Source of the DNA: Diploscapter coronatus
Taxonomy: Eukaryota; Nematoda; Chromadorea; Rhabditida; Rhabditidae
DNA length: 64,000 nt
Direction of reading: 5' to 3'
NCBI GenBank assembly: GCA_964036155.1
Contig: OZ038422.1
Span: 43,423,201-43,487,200 of the forward strand
Every line of letters starts with the position of its first letter. The stretch's first letter is position 1. Made by a program: the position numbers and the translations under genes. The notes under the pieces are model-generated. The model was not told the DNA's origin, did not search any database, and saw nothing but the letters and a program-made list of their open reading frames with translations. Of the stretch, positions 57,309 to 64,000 are shown piece after piece.

Positions 57309-60300
57309 CTATTCTAACCTCTGACTGCTGCTGAGTTCGGGAGTGGCTGCTCTGACAGATTCAGGCGGGGAGGAACTATGCAGCACGATCGGGGGCGGCC
57401 TCACCAGAATGGCTCGCAGAATATCGTCTACTCTTTGGCGCAGATAATAATGCCGAGATAGACAAATCTAAGATAATAAAATAATGATAAAATTTGAATT
57501 GAGTAACTCACCAATGGATGCGCCAGAGCGTGAATTCCTGGGAACGAGAATATAATTGTCGATAAATTGTATTGCAATACAGTTAAAGCTGGTTCAGCTC
57601 TGAAAATTTTACCTTGTAACTTTCATTGATCTACTTTTTAGTATTCTGATATTTACTTCAATTCAAATCTGCGATGTATAGCGAAACGTGAGATCTTAAT
57701 TTAATTGCAGATGATGATCTTCATTTCTTTAATTCTCCCAATTCTGTCTCCCAGACTTATTGCAATGAAAGCCCTTTTTTGTGATGTCTTTTGCATCACT
57801 AATTATACCAGGCAACAGCTCGCCTGCACTCCCTTCCCTCTACGCAAATAATCCACATAAATAGCAAAGCTTTTTTCTATTTTTATCCTTGTACACATTT
57901 ATGCTGTACTGCCGCACCACTGCTGCATGTGGCATTTCGAAAGGAAATAATAGGTCGCGTGATACGAGGCTAATTCTGAGAAATTCTTCGAAATAATAAT
58001 TATCTAGGGCTATAATTCGCGTATGAATGGATGTTACCTGAGGTCTCTTATCGGAATGAGTAGACAGAGGTAGGACAGGTAGAGAATGGCATGGAGAATA
58101 GCTGACGGTAACAGCATTTGGGTAGTTCGATAGGTCTCGTAGATCTGGAATATAAACTCGTTGACAGTTGTAATTGCATTATCATCAGGAGTTTCGGAAT
58201 GTCGATTTAAAACAGGCCGATTGCGGGCCTTTTTGGACCTCGGAATTATTATTCCGATTTTGAAATTTTCATAACTCAAATTTCTTATAGCCCTGATAAT
58301 AATCGTTTGTCCTGTCTACTGATTGTGGCAATTTTAGATTAATTGTGAATTTTAACGCTCAAACAGTCATTTTCAGTCAACTCGCATAAAGCATAATTCA
58401 AAACTAGCGCCTGATTTCTCGTTACATGGAAAATTTCAGAAATGCCCACCTCCAATTTGGATGATTTTTCACTACACGAGTATTTCAGTGCGTAGAAGAC
58501 GGATATGAAGTCAAAAAGCGCAATGATGGTTTTCTGGTCTTGGAAATCCCGAAAATCGCTTTTATCCAGTGAAGAAATTGCATACAAAGTTTAAATTACA
58601 AATTTGCACACATTGTCTCTCGACAAAATAAAGCGTTTCTCCATTATAAAGGTCTTTGGGATTCCCAAGATCAGGGAGGCCGCCATTGCATTTTTTGGCT
58701 TCAGATCCGTCTCCTACACATTGAAATACCCCCTGTGGTGAAAAAATCAGTCAAATAGGAGGCGGACACTTCTGAAAGTTCCCTTGTTAGCTTTTCTTTT
58801 TTTCTTAAAATAGCTTTATTTTGTGCATTTCACTGATGAACTTTGAGCGTAATGCCGCTGATGATACACGAGAGGATTCTTGGAGACCAGTCATTGTTCG
58901 AATGACATAATGGGTATCTAATTCATAAATAATAAGAACATTAGCATATGAGACGTTATTTATAAAAATCGAGTATGGGGTGGTACCCAAGAAGTTGACC
59001 CTCAAATTTCGAGCTGATTTTTTGTCCCTGGGGGTTTTCGACTACGCTGATGACGAATATGATGGTTAAAACCCGATCCGACTACTTGTTCCGTATGTTC
59101 CGGAAGGTCCGCATCCGGTAGTTTCGAAAAATTCCATTTTCGTTATTCGGCATGGGAAAAATGCAAGTTTGATATCAAAATGCTCACAGAGACCAGCTGA
59201 GCACGATTCTGAAAAGATTTCGTCGAAATGACACCGAGTAAGGAAGTTATGATGAATGTAGTGAAACATATGGAAAATGTCATATCGATTTTTCGCGTTT
59301 TTTAATTTTTAATTTTTTTTAAAGTGCCGGATTCCGTGAGTTATTTATATTAGAAAGTAGCCCAGATCTTCTAGTTTCTGGAACACTTGACTGTTTTCCT
59401 ATAGACTGCCCGCTAGAGAAGAAATGCCACTTCTTCGAAGAGTTGTCATGGCTCATTTTTGTCTAAGTTTGATTTAAAAATTCATAACTTCCATAATTCT
59501 AAACCAAATTGAATGATTCTTTTTTTATTCGACAGAATTTAATCCATAGATTATTAGGCAATAAAATAAGAATTTTTTTGAATACCAACTTCTGCAGAAG
59601 TGCGCACTTTTCGCGTCTTGATTACGTACTTTTCAACCTGTCCTGGGTTTACACGTAAACGACGTTGGAAAAATTCGTCCTTCCAGTATGTTGCATAGAT
59701 GGATATGGTGAACAACTTTATTCCAAAATCGACCTCGGATTCACATTCTTATGAGTTCCAGAATTTTTTGAAGTGCGACAATCAAATTCAGCATAATGTC
59801 CTTTTATACGTTATTTTCAAAAATTGTATTTTCCTATATTTCTGACAAAATTTCATGATTATTTTTTTTATTTTGTAGATCTTGAGTAAGAGAATAAATT
59901 CTAAGTATAAAGAAAATTTTTAGAAATTAATTTTGGCGGGAGAAATTAGCCTAAGTTACCCCATATACCCGTACTGTGTTTACAAGGATAATGCAAGTTA
60001 ACGCCGGAGTTTTCCATGAAATCTTGTAGAGCTCTTCAAGTTGATCAACTTTGTTCCAGAACTTATTCTAGAATGTGCATACACAGAGAGATATGAATTT
60101 TTGAAATTTACTGCCCTAAAGGCACTTTGCAATAATTGATCGTTGAACTTCAAAAAATTCTGGAACTCATAAGAATGTGAATCCGAGGTCGATTTTGGAA
60201 TAAAGTTGTTCACCATATCCATCTATGCAACATACTGGAAGGACGAATTTTTCCAACGTCGTTTACGTGTAAACCCAGGACAGGTTGAAAAGTACGTAAT

Positions 60301-63300
60301 CAAGACGCGAAAAGTGCGCACTTCTGCAGAAGTTGGTATTCAAAAAAATTCTTATTTTATTGCCTAATAATCTATGGATTAAATTCTGTCGAATAAAAAA
60401 AGAATCATTCAATTTGGTTTAGAATTATGGAAGTTATGAATTTTTAAATCAAACTTAGACAAAAATGAGCCATGACAACTCTTCGAAGAAGTGGCATTTC
60501 TTCTCTAGCGGGCAGTCTATAGGAAAACAGTCAAGTGTTCCAGAAACTAGAAGATCTGGGCTACTTTCTAATATAAATAACTCACGGAATCCGGCACTTT
60601 AAAAAAAATTAAAAATTAAAAAACGCGAAAAATCGATATGACATTTTCCATATGTTTCACTACATTCATCATAACTTCCTTACTCGGTGTCATTTCGACG
60701 AAATCTTTTCAGAATCGTGCTCAGCTGGTCTCTGTGAGCATTTTGATATCAAACTTGCATTTTTCCCATGCCGAATAACGAAAATGGAATTTTTCGAAAC
60801 TACCGGATGCGGACCTTCCGGAACATACGGAACAAGTAGTCGGATCGGGTTTTAACCATCATATTCGTCATCAGCGTAGTCGAAAACCCCCAGGGACGAA
60901 AAATTAACTCGAAATTTGAGGGTCAACTTCTTGGGTACCACCCCCCTCTATGAAAAACTCGATTTTTACGAATAACGTCTCATATATGCACGCAAGCACT
61001 CCATGGGTTATACGCAGCAACGAATATAATAGAAACGTATATTACAAGTGAATTGAATTTTTGCTTCCGTAATTTTTACCTACAATTGTAACTACATTTG
61101 TATTGCAGGGTTTTGCGCGTGATTTTTCTCTTCGTATTATTCAATGATGTTTTCATCAAAAGACTATACTTTCTACGTTCATTTTTGATCAAAATGGGAA
61201 GTTTTTATCCAAAGTGCAGAAACGAAAATCTCTTTTGTTTGAGTTAATATCAAAGATACAAATTATTCCTGCTAATCCCTTTTATCAATGCACACAACTA
61301 GTGGTGCGGAGAATCTTCTAGTTTCTAGCTGAATTACTAAAGCAACAGATGACTTTGCAAAAGGCATAGAGTTGTGTGCAACTCTGAATATCTTCAGTTG
61401 TAAAGCAGCAGAATGCGCAGGTTGAACATCGGGGGTTTTTTTGTTTCAAGGGACAAAATGCAAATTCAGCAAGCCTTCAACAGGACCTCCCTCGAATGTT
61501 GATATTCAATTAGAATGACACCAGAAATGTCTTTATTCGCAGGTGGAAAAGCAAACATTTTCTGACTTGACCATAAATACTTTGGTCTAAGATCCCTAGA
61601 AGATTTTGGGATCTAATTTCAAAATCAGCTATTTGACGATGACGAAACAATGCAGGGTTTGATCGGAGTGGTCGTAATTAGAGAAATGGTGATGTAATTT
61701 GGAGTGCAACTATCGCAATTAAACGCGTTAATTGAATCTGCATGATGTAATTATTAAAATAAATGTTTACATGATATCATTTTGCACTAGGAAACAGTAT
61801 TGCTGAAAGAAGAAAAACTGAGAGATGTGAACATTAGACGACAATGAATGATGCCAGATTTAGCAGAATTTTTGAAACCTTAATTGCAAAAATTTAGTTC
61901 GCGCAATTTATACGAGACATCAAAAATTCGCGGAAGAATTTATCTCGCTAGACGAAAATTTCAAAGCTGAGAAACGAACGATTTGGCATTGTTGAATTTT
62001 GTATGTATAGATAAAATGGAATAAAAGCTGTCGAAATAAATTTAGTATACATCTACCTGAAATCGTTGACTAAGCGAGTATTTAGCGGTGTTGATTCCCA
62101 ATCCATCAGCCTCGCTTCTGGACAGAATTAGGACATAACCGAATAGGGCGACAGTCCCTGCTTCGACAATGGCACACACTGAAATACGCACGAGCATCGC
62201 TTGTCTGTCGGACAACGAGGCGCCGTCACAAATGCACATTCCATCCTTCCTGAAAAAACAACAAATCTCTTCGTTTATTATGGTTTGGAAATGGTTATTT
62301 ATCCCTCAGTAGAAATGAGAAAATAGGCAACACTCTTGCACCTCATTAAATTTTCACGCATAATGGATAAAATATAGATGATTCTCCTTCCGGCTCTGTT
62401 AGGCGCAGTTCTTTGAACATTTCCCTTCGAAGCCATAACTTCACTTTCAGAAATGCACGAATTATCATTTTCCTGCGTCTATTCTCTGCTTCAGCTTCAA
62501 GTAGTCAAAGCAAGCAGCACAAATCAGAAAATCCTAGAGACTAGTTCCTAAGAAGTTGCGTTCTGCATTCAAATCATTTGAATTCAGGTTATTGAGGCTA
62601 TTTTCAGGTTGGAAATGATTAGCGATTCACCAGCCCAATGAGAATAATTTGGTTCTAAATAAAGCTGAAACTAACAGAAAAAGCGAAGGCCGAAAATTAG
62701 AGGAAGTTCCGTGTTATGAGACAAAGCTGGGAAGAAACATGGGGATAATAAAGAGCAGGCAGTCATTAATTCGCAAGTTATGAGACGAAAAAATACGCGT
62801 CATAAAAATAAACTAAATTTTAAGAAGCCACAGATATGGGAATGGGGTTCAAAAGTTAAAGAGAATAGACTATACACAAACTGAATTCGAAAAGCATCAC
62901 TTCTATGATTAGCATAATGAATGAGAACAATTTAACTCATTATCTCAAGGAAGCAACAATTCCATAGATCCCCAATTACGAGACAAAAGCTCATTAACGA
63001 TCATCTGATGAATTATTGATAAAATGTGCAACTCACGTCAAATTGAGAATGTAGTTGCAAGTGACAAAGAGGGCTGCAGCTCCAGCCAGGAGAAATGTTA
63101 CCTGAACACGAAATCATTTATAATGCTAATTCGTATGTCTCTACTTCTTCTTAGTCTCGTGATATTTAGTTAGGTGATGAAATTGTTAACAAGGGAACAT
63201 TTTGACCTCAAGTTCTTCTTATGAACAACGGCCCATAACATCATATTGGGGGATCGAATAGGAACAATAAATATGTAAAAATTAGCTGTCGTTGTTGGGG

Positions 63301-63786
63301 AAGTTTCGAAATATCGGGGGAATCAAAGTGCCATTTTTATTAAGGAAAATGCTATAAAACGGCATATTCGGATCTCTACAAGTTTCATAAAAATGGATGT
63401 TTCTGCTCAGTTTCTTTAATAAAAAAAACCTTTCTAGAATGACGAGATCTTGAAATAATATGCAATTTTTCCGGTCTCGGGCGAAAAATAATTTTGACCC
63501 CTTTTATGTAAGGAGAAATTTCATAAGGGAGTACACCACAGGGAAAAATTCGAAAAATCGATTTTCTCCCTAATTTCAGTTGAAAATGGGTCCTATTATC
63601 ATCACTAATCAATAAACATGATTTTATATCACGCTATTATTTGTTACCTTGACAGTGTTGGATATAGTTCCACTAGGGACGTGTTTTCTCGTAGCGATGA
63701 GTCTCTCAGTGCCGACCCCGACCATAAGCAAGCAGGTGGCCACGTCCCACGGCACCATCAGCGCGTTTATCGTCGAGCACAACGAG
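57309..63786 (-). CDS. Sra/Srab-like 7TM chemoreceptor, 5' end outside the window
   Basis: Six exons in consistent phase: 63786-63648, 63101-63037, 62249-62057, 58144-58038, 57599-57512, 57467-57309; about 249 aa to a TAG stop. The first exon found begins in phase 2 and already contains the third helix (VATCLLMVGVG followed by TERLIATR), so helices 1-2 must lie beyond 64000. Later helices: VTFLLAGAAALFVTCNYIL, ISVCAIVEAGTVALFGYVLI, the motif YSLSQRFQ before the sixth helix (LLPSAILHAILYLSYLCLLI), and a last helix ending ALAHPL. The YSLSQRFQ block resembles the LSxRYQ block of nematode Sra/Srab receptors. The cytoplasmic tail is Ser/Pro-rich. Intron 3 (58145-62056) is unusually long because of the foldback element inside it. 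Ligand unknown. Confidence 0.75.
58945..60988. mobile_element. 2-kb foldback element, copy 2: near-perfect palindrome
   Basis: Arms of roughly 800-850 bases (about 58945-59795 and 60135-60988) are almost exact reverse complements around a ~340-base centre. A 204-base open frame occurs identically in both arms (59269-59066 minus and 60652-60855 plus). The outer ends match as CATATGAGACGTTAT (left) and ATAACGTCTCATATATG (right). The centre (about 59960-60250) is shared with the foldback at 18.92-20.26 kb. No transposase. It lies wholly in intron 3 of the chemoreceptor gene. Confidence 0.88.
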
Positions 63787-64000
63787 CTGCAAACATCGCA
63801 TTTATTTTACTCTATTCAAAATTGCAGTATTATTTTCCGCTTCCTACTTCGATAATTCGATTAGCCCTCTTTAATGCTTCAAAGTATTCATTTTCCATTC
63901 TAATCGCGTCTCGCAAAATCAACGACTGACTGACTTATGAGCTCAAATGACAACTCAGAAAGTGATAAGAAAGAAGCAAGAAGCGTGAATGTTGTAAGTT
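63787..64000. other. Window edge, upstream intron of the chemoreceptor
   Basis: No exon could be supported. The minus strand has a short frame MENEYFEALKRANRIIE ending at a GTAGGA donor-like site, but its phase does not fit the next exon. Confidence 0.3.

Noticed and set aside
59066..60855. Identical 67-codon open frames in both arms of the palindrome
   Set aside because: They are copies created by the inverted repeat itself; no domain and no start context.
63800..63890. Possible first exon (MENEYFEALK...) of the last chemoreceptor
   Set aside because: Its donor phase does not fit the next exon and two transmembrane helices would still be missing, so the true 5' end probably lies outside the window.

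Overview
This is a nuclear contig from an animal, most probably a nematode. The evidence is spliceosomal genes with many short GT-AG introns, start codons placed a few bases after a 3' splice consensus (as in spliced-leader genes), two seven-transmembrane chemoreceptor-like genes (one with a YSLSQRFQ motif resembling Sra/Srab receptors), and a cluster of F-box, kelch and Hsp70-like genes. The species cannot be named from the sequence. Exon models were built by hand: exons were joined only where splice sites and reading phase agreed and where the protein matched the family.

Region 1 (1-18 kb) holds conserved genes. RAE1 (mRNA export, minus), a PTPN1/PTPN2-type tyrosine phosphatase with a C-terminal membrane tail (minus), LTV1 (40S ribosome biogenesis, plus, divergent from the phosphatase) and a full BTB-BACK-kelch protein (minus, convergent with LTV1).

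Region 2 (18-33 kb) is an AT-rich, fast-evolving island. It contains a foldback element (about 18.92-20.26 kb), the last-exon relic of a chemoreceptor, a complete eight-exon chemoreceptor gene with one broken splice donor, a kelch protein without a visible BTB domain, a kelch relic, an Hsp70 reduced to its ATPase domain plus a proline-rich tail, an F-box protein and several inverted-repeat elements. Introns here mostly end in TTTAG rather than TTCAG.

Region 3 (33.8-56.4 kb) has four conserved genes, all plus strand: condensin II subunit NCAPH2, AP-1 gamma adaptin, non-lysosomal glucosylceramidase GBA2 and mitochondrial BOLA3.

Region 4 (57.3 kb to the end) is the 3' part of an Sra/Srab-like chemoreceptor (minus). 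Its 3.9 kb intron contains a 2 kb near-perfect palindrome related to the foldback in region 2.

The conserved genes serve unrelated housekeeping jobs. PTP to RAE1 and GBA2 to BOLA3 show spacing that would fit nematode operons. No complete transposase, CRISPR array, rRNA or convincing tRNA was seen.
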